Positions 5,415 through 5,428 of a DNA stretch of 5,428 nucleotides are shown piece after piece; position 1 is the first letter of the stretch, and every line of letters begins with the position of its first letter. The notes under the pieces were generated by a model that saw only the letters and a program-made list of their open reading frames with translations, was not told the origin of the DNA and did no database searches. The stretch covers positions 1,185,869 to 1,191,296 of the forward strand of contig CP070682.1 in NCBI GenBank assembly GCA_020352595.1. Direction: 5' to 3'. Source of the stretch: a bacterium (GTDB lineage Bacteria; BMS3Abin14). The position numbers and the translations under genes were made by a program.

Positions 5415-5428
5415 TGAGGATCGGGTCC
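5411..5428 (+). CDS. Start of a further gene, truncated by the window end
   Basis: ATGATGAGG begins at 5411, overlapping the previous stop codon, and GGAGG at 5402-5406 gives a strong ribosome binding site (4 nt to the ATG at 5411, 7 nt to the ATG at 5414). Only M-M-R-I-G-S is visible, so nothing can be said of function from sequence. Methionine followed by Arg could open a signal peptide. By context a subtilase-type protease is one possibility. The overlap suggests translation coupled to the prodomain gene. Confidence 0.5.

Overview
The window is the distal half of a type II secretion system (T2SS, general secretory pathway) operon, all on the + strand. It is followed by a spacer of lower G+C and then a small secreted protein that looks like a free-standing subtilase prodomain. 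The DNA is G+C-rich with G/C-biased third codon positions. The gene style suggests a Gram-negative, deltaproteobacteria-like lineage: a GspL built as a PilM-like part plus a PilN-like part, a PilO-like GspM, and a GspN ending in a G-T-L-A-x-P motif. This placement is inferred from family resemblance, and no taxonomic marker gene is present.

Layout: bases 2-562 encode a 5'-truncated minor pseudopilin GspH; 531-941 GspI; 956-1954 GspK; 2084-3478 GspL; 3480-4016 GspM; 4013-4864 GspN. Spacing is tight: gspI overlaps gspH by 32 nt, gspK starts 14 nt after gspI, gspM starts one base after the gspL stop, and gspN overlaps gspM by ATGA. The only real gap inside the operon is 129 nt between gspK and gspL, which can fold into two mutually exclusive hairpins. 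No gspJ lies between gspI and gspK, where it normally sits.

How the genes work together: GspH, GspI and GspK are prepilin-like proteins cut by the prepilin peptidase. They form the tip of the pseudopilus, together with a GspJ that is not in this window. GspL and GspM are inner-membrane platform proteins linking the cytoplasmic ATPase GspE to the pseudopilus. GspN is an inner-membrane-anchored accessory protein. The secretin, ATPase, GspF and major pseudopilin GspG are expected upstream of the window.

Bases 4865-5075 hold no gene. Hand-counted G+C is about one half. The spacer contains four imperfect tandem copies of a 7-base unit, a weak promoter candidate, and a clean 7-bp hairpin followed by TTTT just upstream of the last gene. 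That gene (5076-5414) encodes a 112-residue protein with a signal peptide and a fervidolysin-type N-terminal prodomain, but no protease domain. Its stop codon overlaps ATGATG, the apparent start of another gene that has a strong ribosome binding site and continues beyond the window.

Most of the window is a recognisable, ordinary system. The points worth a second look are the detached prodomain, the missing gspJ, the heptamer repeat and the hairpins.
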